Positions 21,774 through 32,440 of a stretch of DNA of 64,000 nt are shown piece by piece. The stretch's first letter is position 1. Every line of letters starts with the position of its first letter. Source of the stretch: Notospermus geniculatus (taxonomy: Eukaryota; Nemertea; Pilidiophora; Heteronemertea; Lineidae). Where the stretch lies: contig NMRB01000198.1 of assembly GCA_002633025.1 (NCBI GenBank), positions 174,351 through 238,350 of the forward strand. Reading direction: 5' to 3'. The translations under genes were made by a program, and so were the position numbers. A model generated the notes under the pieces. It searched no databases and was not told the origin of the DNA. It was given only the letters and a program-made list of their open reading frames with translations.

Positions 21774-23147
21774 TTTTTTTTTAATATATGATGAATGTTC
21801 TGTTAATAATATATTAATAAGGAGAGCATGCGATAAGCACAGTTGTGCTTAAAGTGCATGTCTCCTCTACAAAAATACAAAAGCATCTAGTACATTCAAC
21901 ACAAGAGGAAGCAAAACTAAAGACACAAAAAGACAACATAAGAGACACAACATAGTGGGAACAGAATAGTAAATTTAGTATACATATAAATAATCAATTA
22001 AATAGATACTGTATGAACGTGTACACTGCAGAACTGCACTCCACGAACGGTAGTCCAAACATAATTATCTGACACGCCCCGTTCGGAGAATGTACCTCTG
22101 CACTGCACCAAAAAGAGTGAAATTATTGGTGATCGAGAAATTTTTCTCTCCAAAAAGGAATATATCTACAGAGTTAGGTAAGGAGGATGGAAAACCTTAG
22201 AGATATCTGAAAAGAACAATTGCCTTTGAGGTATAAATGATCCACAGTGGAAGAAAAAATGAGAAGGATCGTCGATATGGTTTCCGGGACAAGATGTACA
22301 CAAAGGGTTTGCACTTACATTGTTAATGTATAAATGATAATTTAGAGCTGAACAGTTATTTCTGAGTCTACAATGAAAGATATTGCTGAAACGGGTGTTG
22401 CTGTGAAGGTATACCATATTGGTGGTTTCGGTAGAGTGTCCAAAAATAACGTTCTAAATTGGTTTAAATATTGCAAGAGATGTTGATTCACGGATTTCTG
22501 GTGGGAGATTATTCCAATCAAGTACAGTGGCAGGAAAATAAGATTTTTAAAAAGACTCAGTGTTACACTGAAAAGAAACAATGTTAGATTGATTTCGCAG
22601 GGCATATCGATTTGTTTGACCAACAGTAGGTGGCATAATATGATGTAAGTATAAGGGTGTTTGACCATGAATAATTTTATAAAACATGACTAATCTGTGT
22701 AATTTTCGACGAAGAGAGAGTGTAGGGAAACCACATTCTTTATATAGATTTACATTTGAGCAACTGACTGTTAAACCAGTAATAACTCGGAGACTTTCAA
22801 TCTGAATTTTTGAAGCTTATTACTTAAAGCGAATCGATAGCGGATTTTGTTTACATTTGGCTGGTGTTTGTAAACACAAAATTCAGTCAATCAGAATGCA
22901 CGAAAAATTCTTTGTTGACATTCTGGAGAAGTTTGTTTACATTTTTTTCCGAAAATTCGTCCCCTTTCAAATTCTATTTCTAAATCAATTTTTTTCGATT
23001 TCGATTCGCTTTAAGTAGTCTGGTATTCCATCCCAAACCACGTCCGCATATTCCAGAATCGGCCGTATAAATGATTTGTATAATATACTTAAATGTTCTC
23101 TATGAACTTTGTATTTTAGATTAACTTTGTGTTAACTTTGTATTTTA
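21774..23147 (-). pseudogene. 5'-truncated non-LTR retrotransposon (CR1/Jockey-like) fragment
   Basis: Minus-strand reading gives the C-terminal end of a LINE ORF2: SFIRPILEYADVVWDGIPD, LRRKLHRLVMFYKIIHG, then RFSNIFHCRLRNNCSALNYH, and finally CTSCPGNHIDDPSHFFFHCG before a stop. Several frame changes show decay. A T-run at 21774-21782 is the poly(A) tail in reverse. The direct repeat GACGCAATAG (21764-21773) and GACACAATAG (23148-23157) is the target-site duplication, 9 of 10 bases alike. The element landed inside the macro domain, and a TTAA MITE later landed in the LINE. Confidence 0.85.
22824..23014. repeat. TTAA-flanked MITE inside the LINE fragment
   Basis: The ends AGCGAATCGA and TCGATTCGCT are inverted, within TTAA at 22824-22827 and 23011-23014. 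Removing the insert and one TTAA brings the LINE frame back into register, so the boundaries are exact. Confidence 0.92.
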
Positions 23148-23749
23148 GACACAATAGTTAACGCGGCCAATCACTCCTTGCTTGGAGGAGGTGGAGTCGA
23201 CGGGATTATTCATGAGGCAGTGGGACCTTATCTTCGTGAAAAAAGCGCCACTTTTGGAGGCTGCGAGTGTGGCGATGCCAAACTGAGTGGAGGCTACAGA
23301 CTCCCAGCGAGGTATATCATCTCTACCGTCGGCCCCCCAGAATCGTCGAGAAGATCTACTTAGGATCGAGCTGCTATCGAAGATGTCTTGACCAGATGAG
23401 AAATCATGGACTTAGAACCATAGCCTTTCCTTGTATTTCTACAGGCATTTATGCTAATCCGAAGGAAGAAGCAGCTGAAGTTGCACTAGGATTAGTGAGG
23501 GAGGCTCTGGAACAACATGGTGACCAAGTAGACCGGATTATATTCTGTGTATACCTGGAAAGGGATGAAGAGATATACCAGAAGTTACTACCCAAATACT
23601 TCCCAATAGTCGAAGAACCAATCAAGGTGCTGAGAACAACCGAAGAGCAAGATGACTGGGAAGAAGGACCCAACGATAATGACGACGACCCAAGTACTAG
23701 TCATGAGAGCAGGACACTTCAGGAACGGGAGGAAATCCTATCACAGTAG

Positions 23750-23866
23750 GGGTTGACGGGAGTATTCATGACGAGGTTATTCATGATGCACAGAAGTCTA
23801 GGGGGAAATCAGTACCCAATGCTGACGAAGGCTCCTCAATGACAATCGCACTGTCTGAGGGCTGTG
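23750..23866 (+). pseudogene. Possible second macro-domain fragment
   Basis: GGGGTTGACGGGAGTATTCA right after the macro stop resembles GTGGAGTCGACGGGATTATTCA inside the macro domain and reads GVDGSIHDE. The following residues diverge quickly. It may be a remnant of a tandem macro domain or of a 3' duplication. Confidence 0.35.
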
Positions 23867-25142
23867 TCGTCAGCGGGAATTGTAGAGTTCGTAAAGACAA
23901 TGGTAGACCTACCTTAGGACGGGGTCGACAGATTCGCTGAGAGACGGTACATCTAATCGCTGTTTGGTGGGTGAAGCTCTGTTAAGGTCTCCCGATACAT
24001 ATGCTTTCGCGCCCAAATGTCAGCGACTCCGCGACTTGGTGGTTAGTACGGTTCGATGAATATAACAACCCGCATGTCGTCAGGTCTGCGGTTTCCCGGA
24101 TTATAGGTTGTTCCTGAATTTATTCAATGACATTTCTTACCGCACTGCATGCAGAAAACCTACATGGATTCAAAAACGTATTGGGCGAAGAGGTTCCCTG
24201 AGCTTCAATAAATTTTTCAATAGCTTATAATCAGAAGAGGTCAGGAGCTGCCCAACGTGGGTTATTTACCTATGAATACTACTCATGTCAAGTATTGTCA
24301 GAGGGTGTCTTCACTAAAACTGCTCTCATTTCTACACCTTGCGAGATATTTCGAAAATTCTTTTTGCATCGGATACCTTTCATCAGCACGGAGGGCTGTA
24401 CAGAGGGATTTTTGAAAATAATAATTTTCCGCAATGATATTGCAAAAAATCATTTTTGCACCATTTTGGGCGACTAATCAGCCAATTAAAGCTAACAGAG
24501 GATGAATTTTGAGAAATCCCTCTGTGCAGCCCTCTGGGCAACTTTGATACACCATGTGTCCAAAGGTTGGCCTTTAGTCCTAATATGATGCAAATGGCGT
24601 CAAATCTAGTGAAAAAATATAGGGTAGTAATTAACCTTCCTTAATTAGTGTACTGTACTTACTATCATGTTGCTTTTTACATAAATCGACAGATAAGGGA
24701 TAGAATCATCATAGAAAGGCAAGAATAGTACGATATTTCCCGACGCCCTCGATTTATGCAGCATTGATTTCCAGGATCCCAAAATTTTCGCATATGTATC
24801 GCAAGACCTTAAGAAGAATACTGATGCCACCTGCCAGCAGGTTTAGGAAGCACCATCCTCAAGTGGACGTCGGGAAAATAATAGGGAGGTTCAGATCAGC
24901 GATTTATCACGGATCCTTATACGTATACGGGTCAAAATGTACACAAAATTTATCCTCGTTGTACAGAATTCTATCCGTACAGACGTAGGCCTATAACGAT
25001 CCGTGATAAGTCACCGATCTCAAACTACCTAATGACTTACAGATAGAAACATTTGAATGAAAAAATAATAACACTCCAAAATGAGCTTATATACATGTAT
25101 TTTCAAAACTCCTTGTGCATGGATGCGATTTTCAGCTATTCG
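23867..25142 (+). pseudogene. Broken third copy of the seven-cysteine gene's 3' end
   Basis: 23867-23985 matches 33410-33570: GTGTCGTC, then GGGGTCGACAGATTCGCTGA and TCGCTGTTTGGTGGGTGA. The downstream part of that region (AAGAAGAATACTG and GGAAGCACCATCC) reappears at 24809-24870, and TGCGATTTTCAGCTATT at 25124-25140. The three blocks keep their order but are separated by inserted sequence (about 23985-24805 and 24880-25050). Only the last few dozen codons of the terminal exon survive, disrupted. Confidence 0.7.
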
Positions 25143-25275
25143 AGAGTTTTCGCAACGCCCCCGAAACGCCAACGCGAACGTCTATCACTTTGTTCGGAGC
25201 TTTCTTGGTGTCATCGCACAATGGGATTGGTGTTCGCGTGGCGTTTCAGGGTCTTTTCAGGCCACTGTGCAGAGG
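25137..25275. repeat. MITE of the GAGTTTTCGCAA family, copy 1
   Basis: The left end GAGAGTTTTCGCAACGCCCCC, the AACGCGAACGTCTATCA core and the TGGGATTGGTGTTCGCGT right half match the better copy at 30486-30627. The right terminus is damaged. Confidence 0.7.
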
Positions 25276-26867
25276 GTCGTGAGACAGGAAGTGGGCATAT
25301 TTCTTCTCTTTACATGGTCAAAATGACTTTTTTGAAATTTTCACAGCTGAAGACCTTGTTTCATTCTGCTAACATCGGTGAACGAATTGGTGAAACATAT
25401 TGAGGAATGACAGCGTTATCACGATTACGAACTGACAAGTCTAGTGCAAAAGGCATAGGGACCACACACATCTTCAACGTTTTCTCAAAACGTGCCTAGT
25501 TCAACATAAAATTATATTAGAAGTATAAAATACCTCTACCTGCACATGAATATTCATCGCAGTTGGTTATCAACTGTGACTGGAACAAATGCCATCAATA
25601 TTCAGCTGACCTGTTGTGTTGAGCAAAACTGGGTGGAGATTATGGCTCGTGTACTAGAAGCCTCCTTAAAGCTGACATGTTTGCATTACTCCGTGGCTTT
25701 GGCTGAATAAAAATATACTGCAAGAATTTTTTTAAAATTGTTAGTACAGTTTTTTTTTAAATAATTTATAATTTTTTAGTACCAAAAAATCCTAAGTGTA
25801 CAACGGGCACTAGAGTCAATGAAGCTTCTAGAATACGACCCCCTGTCTCTTTCTAGAAGTGAGTAAATTTGTCCTCGCCATTTTATTGGGTTTGACAGAA
25901 TTGTGTGAATTCAAATTTAGAGCGGCTGCATACATGTACATTATTTGAAATATTCAATCTCTCCAAATACTTCGACGGCAGAGATGGTGAAGGTCATTGA
26001 GGAAATATTTGTCAGCGCTTAAGCCCTTAACGACGTCCATGAACTTTATTTGAACCAGCAAATCTCGGTATAGCCTTAAGTAATATTCATATATAGTAAA
26101 TTGACATTGTTTAAAAGAACAAATGAATTACAAGGCCTTGAACTGGAATCATATCGATTGATAACCATGATAAAGACAGGAATTGGCGCTATTGTCTGAT
26201 GAATTTTTACGATCTGATCAAAAGAGATTTATACCAGAGTTGGAGTCCATAGCTCATTCCCCGCCGTACCTGTAATTAAACCCGTGCCGAAAGGCAATCT
26301 TGTTAGGCTTACTAGGTGCGGAGGCTACCGTTTCGTACTGCAGACACTGCACCTGCGGTGTCTGCAGGAACGCTGAGGAACCTCAAGTTTGGCTCTGCGT
26401 AAAAATATGACCACGTCCAGCAACAAACGGAGGAATCCGGTGACGTAGATCTTTATATGAAGACTATCCAATTATGTGCTTCACGTCTGCCTTGACCGAC
26501 ACTTGAGCTGCACAATTATAAGATCGTGGGATAACGGTCGAAATCACGACCATATAGACGAACTGGAGGTCGTGATCTTTGTATCCGTTTGGGCTTGTTC
26601 ATGGGAAGAGCCACTTGGAGATGCACATGCGCATGTGATGGTGGAAATAGCGGTTTCAACTTTGTCAGCTATTTTAGCCAATCCAATGAGGTGAGAACAA
26701 TTTCCGAAGATCTGTAGAGGTGTCAATGTTTTGGTATCGAGGAATGGATTCGTGACTCATATATCTAGAAGACAAAGAAACGAGCGAAGCCGTCCCGATT
26801 TCCACATCTGGTCCTTTAATTATCCTAATGGTCGACAGAGGAAGTTTGATTCCACGTTTGGAAGCAT
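25276..26867. other. No supported gene
   Basis: AT-rich sequence. A 157-codon minus-strand frame covers 27147-26674, but it runs through the inverted repeat at 26868-27247 and shows no domain. Confidence 0.3.
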
Positions 26868-27247
26868 ACTGTATAGTATGCGTTAATCGGTCGGCCGGCG
26901 AAACTTGTTCGAATGGCAGATCGTTGAATATCCGCGTTCTAGGCCAAGTTAAATTGATTACGTGTCTCTCCATACAACACCATGTCAATTCCAATGAATT
27001 TTCTGCTGGTGCACTAAAAAGCCTTTTTTTGCAGCAAGAGGGCCTAGGACAACGAAGAAATGTGACACGATGGTCAGTCAGGCAAGCAATGAATGCAGAC
27101 GTGTAGGCCTGAGCACTAACGAAATTGACCGGAGCACGATTGATCAACCCGTTATCCGCGAGAATAATTAGCCTGAACCTGAATATTCAACGATTTTCCA
27201 TTCGAACAGGTTTCGCGGGCCGACCGATTAACGCATACTATACAGTA
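26868..27247. repeat. Inverted repeat with about 75-bp arms
   Basis: ACTGTATAGTATGCGTTAAT at 26868 is mirrored at 27228-27247. The arms continue through CGGTCGGCC and TTGTTCGAATGG to about 26943 and 27175. A 230-bp loop lies between. Confidence 0.88.
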
Positions 27248-27350
27248 TTTGTGACCCTCCACAACAAAACCAGTGTTAACATGGTTAAGTCGCACGGAAA
27301 ATGGGCCTAAACGGATTACATGACACCAGGAGATAATGAACGAAACAGAA

Positions 27351-27505
27351 CCACTCAGACTTCACTATAGACAGACAATACTGAAATTGATAAATATGAC
27401 CCTGCACCACAAAACTACTCATCAGTCTCTCTGAGCTTGGCAAGTTGGCACCAACGTACTTGTCAATTTTAGTATTGTCTGTCTGCCTATTGTGAAGTGT
27501 GAGTG
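27351..27505. repeat. MITE-like inverted repeat
   Basis: CACTCAGACTTCACTATAG and CAGACAATACTGAAATTGA at the left are mirrored by TCAATTTTAGTATTGTCTG and GAAGTGTGAGTG at the right. Confidence 0.85.
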
Positions 27506-27859
27506 ATTATATTTCTCTCTCCATCTCCTGTGTCATGTCAGTACGTATAGGCTAATTTTCCGTGCGACGTAACACTGGTTTTGTAGCGGAGGATCACATT
27601 TATATTTTTTGGGGTGGCCCATGTAACCTTTCTGAATGTACCCCATACATGAGTGTTCCCCACCATTGTCTGATGGACAAAATTGTGACTTGATAAAGTT
27701 GCCACATACAAGAGAAAAGTGTCTGTCTGTCTGCAAAACAATAAGAAGAAACACCGCCGGACTGACATACGGAAAAAATGGCCGACGTTACACCGGAATC
27801 TAGGTGAAATTGATCGTGTATTTCATGCGCTGATTGTTTGTAGTTAAGAAAAAAATAAT

Positions 27860-28135
27860 ATGTTGGAAAGATCCGTTCCGAATCACACGACTTACATCAA
27901 ACGGAACCTCAAATCGGCCACTTACGATGCGTCCTTGTACATAACGAGATTCCACGTGCGGTCCACAGTCGAATGCACTCTCTTCTGTTGGTGGAATGGT
28001 CAAGCCATTGGCGTCATATATAGTATGACTTCTCAGAAATGTTTTTGTCGGCCCATGGAAACTGTCTCTGATCACCTCTGCGGTAGGACACCGAAAGATA
28101 ACTTAGGCCGTGGGGTGACAGGTTTGGTAGGGAAG
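27860..28135 (+). CDS. Candidate exon with PAN/apple-like cysteines (strand uncertain)
   Basis: The plus frame from 27860 ends at a GGGAAG/GTGAGT donor on a codon boundary, the same phase at which the exon at 29806 begins. Its core, HVRSTVECTLFCWWNG and then SQKCFCRP, has the Cys spacing of a weak PAN/apple module. No good acceptor is seen. The minus strand of the same bases also looks exonic: a pyrimidine tract ending TGTCCTACCGCAG (acceptor at about 28090) and an ATC/GTAAGT donor near 27937. Only one can be right. Confidence 0.3.
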
Positions 28136-28464
28136 GTGAGTACATGAGTTTGGCCGTGTTGAGTATACCGGATCGTTGATATAATCATATATACTTCATA
28201 CTTATCATGCCAGTGTCTATAAACTCTTTCACGCAAAGGGTCTGTCGATATGCAAATGGTCTGTCGATGACGTGGCCAGATGTGACGGGAATCTAAGTCC
28301 CCCTGGATAGAAGTCGGGTTTAATTGTTCAATAAAGATATACATATCATCATTTCGGCGTCGTGAGCCTATTGGCTCTTTGCCATGGCTATAGCCTTCGT
28401 CACCAATCAATTTGACCTAAGTCTTAGAAAAAAGATATCAGTAGTTTTTTCATGGGCACAAATA

Positions 28465-28685
28465 CTCTAAACTCCCACTTACCTGGCTCATTCCTGAACT
28501 CGGAAAAATGACTAAATCTAAAGTTGAAGATACAGGTGGGGGTGTGGTCAGAAGCAGTAATATCCTGTCCACTTACTTGTCCCACTGTCGAGCCTGGCAA
28601 AGAATGACAGTGTGAGATATTTTCAACTTAGGATTTGGTCATTTTTCCGAGTTCAGGAATGGGACAGGTAAGTGGGAGTTTAGAG
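28465..28685. repeat. Mariner-type MITE with TA duplication
   Basis: The ends CTCTAAACTCCCACTTACC and GGTAAGTGGGAGTTTAGAG lie between TA dinucleotides (28463-28464 and 28686-28687). A second inverted pair, CTGAACTCGGAAAAATGAC, lies further in. Confidence 0.88.
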
Positions 28686-28687
28686 TA

Positions 28688-29535
28688 TGCAACCAGACCC
28701 TAAAAAGGTCTTCCGAAAAACACCATGGTGAAAAATCCGTGCAAGTTTTCTGAAAACCCTTGATTTCCGGAAAATCGTTGGTGAAGGTTTTCTAGGACCC
28801 CAATATGGTTCTACAGAAACCCAAGTTTTCCAGAAAACCTGTAAGTGGTTTTCACAATGATGAAGAACCCTCACGGGTTTTTCAAACGACCTTTTAGGAT
28901 AGGCCGTGCAGAGGGATTTTGGAGGTCCTTTTTTCTGAGTGCGATCGTAACTCAGATTGCATTCCTACGCCCTATAACTCTTATGGTAGTAGGAATACAA
29001 TGTGAGTGCAATCTTTTACACCATAACATTCAATCGATTATATTTTTATTATCATTTTTTTTTGTTTTCAAAAGCCAAATTATATGTATAAATGTGGAAG
29101 TATCGATTTCTTAGATGCACAACCATCTCATATTTTTAAATGGTAGAACGATTTACAAATCGTTTATTTCTTTTTCCTCGCTGAAGGACATTGAAAAAGG
29201 TAAAACTATGTAAGCTTATGAACTATATGAATCTGCGGCCGCTTTAAGATGAGGAAATATTTTATATGGCGGACATTGTACAAGAGGATGCTCGCAAATG
29301 AACCACAGTTTCAGCACACAATGATATTTAGAGGGTTTTTAACGAAGGCCCTTGGTTCTGCAACAGGCCTGTGTACCTGACAAGTTTTGTTGGAAAATTT
29401 TTTGTTCATATCTGGTAGTGCCCTTAGATAAATGTCTGCTCATTTCCTTTCCTGGCTGGGTATGTGCGGCTCATTTATTTGGGGTCTACACGTAATTGCA
29501 GCAAGGTGGCATAATTTAACTTATTGAGAAACGTA
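28688..29535. other. No gene seen
   Basis: Imperfect repeats of the TTTTCCAGAAAACC type around 28700-28880, then AT-rich sequence. Confidence 0.3.
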
Positions 29536-29760
29536 TTTTCATTTTGTGTGTCGTTTTTTGTGCTCTGTTTTGGACACTAGTTCACCATACAAGTAAAGTC
29601 GTCTCCTATATTGGCAAATTTTCGACCCCAACCGGGGTTTTCCTCAGGCACTTTCGAGTAGATAATCCCAGAATTGAATAAGCTGGATCATAATAGTGGA
29701 TTAATAAGTTGTATGATGAAGACATCATAATTGTGGATTAATAAGTTTTATAATGAAGAA
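29536..29760 (-). repeat. Dispersed repeat with GACCCCGGTTGGGGTC-type hairpin, copy 1
   Basis: Read on the minus strand: GTGCCTGAGGAAAACCCC, GGTTGGGGTCGAAAATTTG, GGAGACGACTT and a T-rich ACACAAAA/GTCGTTTTTTGTGCTC block. Relatives occur at 34684-34800, 36860-36990, 42190-42420, 49270-49410 and 49640-49740. Confidence 0.8.
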
Positions 29761-29805
29761 ACCCTGAAAAAATACGAACGACCACAGTTTCTTCCCTTTT
29801 TTCAG

Positions 29806-30026
29806 TGTTTCTGCGAATATCGGAGACGATTTCACTTATATTCTTATCGTTTCTACCACAATCTCGTCCCCAGTGNCGTTAAACTCGATTCGTATCAATA
29901 CCCAAAGATAATCCCACAAAGAGAGATAACAGGTCGTATATCGGAGCTGTATGTTCTCGCAAGGATGCGCCTGGAAGGACAAGTCAAATATTACTTGGCT
30001 GTCTTCAGGTTTTCTCTTCATTCAAG
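29806..30026 (+). CDS. Candidate exon upstream of the seven-cysteine exon
   Basis: A strong acceptor (TTTCTTCCCTTTTTTCAG) precedes 221 open bases and a CAAG/GTACGT donor. The exon begins on a codon boundary and ends two bases into a codon. The exon at 31392 supplies exactly the one base needed, and the joined codon is Arg. The 73 residues are basic and aromatic (CEYRRRFHLYSYRFYHN) and end in alternating hydrophobics (VKYYLAVFRFSLHS) that suggest beta strands. One base (29876) is unknown. The intron carries two MITEs. No family recognised. Confidence 0.5.
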
Positions 30027-30485
30027 GTACGTTAAATGTGTTTTTTGCGGCAGCGCGTGAAAAAGGCGTTTCCTCAGAAAGACCCATGTCCGCAGTTAAA
30101 GCACGACGGTATGCATTAGGTGACTCTTCATCCCTCCCCACCTTGATGAGACTGGTCTCCTGTCCAATCTAAAAAGAGCCAGTGATAACACCGAGGTTGA
30201 GCTGATACTATGTCGAAACAAAAATGGCCGCCATACCTTCATCACTTGAGAAGTTCAACGTGCTTTTATCATGTTTATAGGTAACATGCTTCAACTCATT
30301 CGTTTCTGTGTAGCAACCTCACAATGCCTAATTGATAATTTAGTTCATTCAAATAGATAGATTTGAACAGTCTGGTCGAGCATGCATATACGACGTTGCC
30401 TAAAGGTCAAAGGTTACGTCGGCCCTCGTGAGACAAAAAACCTGGCGGGCTAAGTTTAAAGCACCTCGTAACACTTGTCATGTCC

Positions 30486-30627
30486 AAGAATAGGGAGTTT
30501 TCGCAAAGCCCCCGTGACACCAACGCGAACGTCTATCATTTTGTTCGGTGCTCTCTTCGTGGCATCGAACAATGGGATTGGCGTTCGCGTTGGCGTCTCG
30601 TGGGCTTTGCGAAAACTCGCTAATACC
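30486..30627. repeat. MITE of the GAGTTTTCGCAA family, copy 2
   Basis: TAGGGAGTTTTCGCAAAGCC is mirrored by GGCTTTGCGAAAACTCGCTA; CCAACGCGAACG is mirrored by CGTTCGCGTTGG. A single end of the family also occurs at about 37602-37616. Confidence 0.9.
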
Positions 30628-30900
30628 AGGCGCTGAACGCGAGAAACCAATACAGTAAAGGCTGGCCGTCAGACATCTCTCTAGTTCGCACAACTCGGCT
30701 TCTGCCGCCCAGCTTCAACTCTTCGTATCCGTCAACAAACATTGTTACATGTAGGTTTGGGAAGCCCTTGTCATCATGTAATAAACCAAATGACTGCGTT
30801 GCGTTCAAAATCGACGTACTGTCCATACGCGTGTATATTTTTTTCCCAAAGCACGATTTAGAGCTTTGGTCCCGTTTAAATGTTTTCACCGAGGAACTTA

Positions 30901-31285
30901 GGGTGGCTTTCCATTGGAGCGTTTCCGTGTGCGGAATTCGGTGCCGAAAAGTCGACCCAATTCATTTTCATTCAGGTGTTTCCATGAACGCGTTTGGCAA
31001 TCGCGAGAAGATCGACTTTTTCTTCTCGCGAGCCAGAGGCCCGCGCGCGGAAAAAAAGTCGATCTCAAATCGACTTTTTTTCAACTCGCACGCTGAATGC
31101 ACATGATTTTTGAGCCGTGTTGAAATTGGCGTCAGATCGGCAGGGAACACGACGGCAGTACCAATTCGGCGCCAAAACATCTGTGTCGTAACGCTTGAAT
31201 GGAAAAGATCACTAATCTCGCACGCGTCTCGCTTGCCTCCGAGCGTGTAACTACCGCGCGGAAACGCTCCAATGGAAAGCCAGCC
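30901..31285. repeat. MITE with GGCTTTCCATTGGAGCGTTTCC ends
   Basis: The left TIR at 30903 is mirrored at 31258-31282 (GGAAACGCTCCAATGGAAAG). It lies in the intron between the 29806 and 31392 exons and contains an extra AAGTCGAT palindrome near 31005-31080. Confidence 0.9.
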
Positions 31286-31391
31286 GAAAGCTGCTTTTGC
31301 ACGAGGCGTTTGCGGACGTGGTTTCGGTGGCGGGAGCGGGTGCGAGTGAAACAGCAAAAGGGAATCACGTTGGATCAATATCATCTTGCAG

Positions 31392-31911
31392 GTGGTCAAA
31401 AAAATTGAACGTTACGATACTATACGCGCTGGATGGCGTTCAAGTGATGACCATCACAAAAGACCTCGAGACTTTTTTCATCACTAAAGTCGGTATGGTG
31501 ACTGTTCACAGGCACCCAGTATCGGTGTGCTTGCGCACAAATTATAGTGCAGTTCACTACAGAGAGGGAAAATGTCAGCGTGTTGTTTTATGCAGTAAGC
31601 GATATAGGAAAAAAATGAAAGTTTCCTCCGAGTGTGCATCGTTCGATTTGATAGAACACCGTCCAATTTTTAGTCACACCAGCAACGTTCTATTCTTGGA
31701 AGGATGTAAATTACGCACTACTTACACTGCAAAATTCCTAATGATCAAAATAGGATGCGAGGACTCTTTCCTCCGCATCTCAGTTTTTGAGTTTGGTTAC
31801 AAACATTGTGGAACTTTTGTGAGGACTGTGTCGTCGACAGGGACAGTGTATCGAGTTCATTATGAGAGTGGACCTATCGAAGTGTTCCCACCGGAACTGG
31901 CTTTCCCGTGA
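31392..31911 (+). CDS. Terminal exon of an unrecognised seven-cysteine protein, paralogue A
   Basis: The exon starts after ATCATCTTGCAG and codes 172 residues to a stop. Seven cysteines (in the words VCLRTN, KCQRVVLCS, SECASF, EGCKLR, KIGCED and KHCGTF) occupy the same places as in the copy at 32985-33501, which is only about half identical. Runs of alternating hydrophobics (KLNVTILYALDGVQVMTI; FLMIKIGCED) suggest a beta-rich extracellular domain. Frame and Cys preservation despite much divergence argue for selection on the protein. An AATAAA lies at 32351. No signal peptide is visible in this exon, and the first exon was not found. I do not recognise the family. Confidence 0.62.
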
Positions 31912-32440
31912 AGGACTATGGCCAGTGGCCAAGGGGATGACGGGCTACACGACGTGCAGTACTCTTCACTCTTATGGACTGCCTTATGTCGTCTGTTCGA
32001 GTGACAACGATGTTGTTCTGGTACTCGCGACAGACATTGGACTTTTTTACGACTCGATGAAAACTAAAGGGACAACATGTAAATAGCATTCGACGCATAA
32101 GCTGAAACGGGTGAACACAAGAAGGGAATTCCTTAGGAGACATAAGAAGTTTTTTTACATACGGCCCCTGGTCCTTGTGCAGTCTGATCCCGCTTTACCC
32201 TTTCGCATATCTTCTTTGCCAACTCAATTTACGCACACGCACCACTGTAACGATAACATCAAATTTCGTGTATTTTTGTTTGATATCATAAAACGTCTAT
32301 TGCGTCCCGATTTGACGACAAAAGTGAAAAGGTGGACGTTTATTTTGGAAAATAAAGAGGAGTAATTACATGATCAATAATTTTTGTATTGCTTTTTTCT
32401 ACCATGAATTAAATTTGCTCCAGTCAGTGAATGACATATA
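31912..32440. other. 3' flank, no gene seen
   Basis: Holds the AATAAA at 32351-32356 that could end the upstream transcript. A short plus-strand frame (32111-32365) has no recognisable domain. Confidence 0.3.

Larger units (their letters stand above)
21525..23749 (+). pseudogene. MACROD-type macro domain, intronless, broken and interrupted
   Basis: The first part (about 21525-21773) reads LYTEELYLNLPIEEKRK, a stop at about 21604, YVTVDDIRTWPEYAKM, then VLLWQGNIFRLEIDAI. After a 1.37-kb LINE insertion it resumes at 23153 with [19 protein letters not shown] and [15 protein letters not shown]. One frameshift later come LRTIAFPCISTGIYANPKEE, VDRIIFCVYLERDEEIY and an acidic tail to 23749. The NAAN, GGGGVDG and STGIY loops that bind ADP-ribose are all present. 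Family members remove ADP-ribose from proteins or hydrolyse O-acetyl-ADP-ribose. The N-terminal helix and the core sit in one uninterrupted stretch, unlike the many-exon animal MACROD genes I know of, so a reverse-transcribed copy is likely. It starts within about 100 bp of the gag zinc knuckle, on the same strand. Confidence 0.85.

Noticed and set aside
24243-24262. GCTGCCCAACGTGGGTT, resembling a retroviral primer-binding site
   Set aside because: No LTR end precedes it, and it lies 3' of the gag on the wrong side for a 5' leader. Likely chance.
26674-27147. 157-codon minus frame
   Set aside because: Borderline length for chance, crosses an inverted-repeat arm and has no domain. Only a faint local resemblance to the 28-kb minus-strand reading was seen.
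29600-29640. Hammerhead-ribozyme-like core (CTGAGGA, hairpin, GAAA) in the GACCCC repeats
   Set aside because: CUGANGA and GAAA are present in three copies, but no consistent helix III strand with a cleavage site, nor a pairing helix I, could be found upstream. The 34.7- and 49.7-kb copies lack the CUGANGA box.
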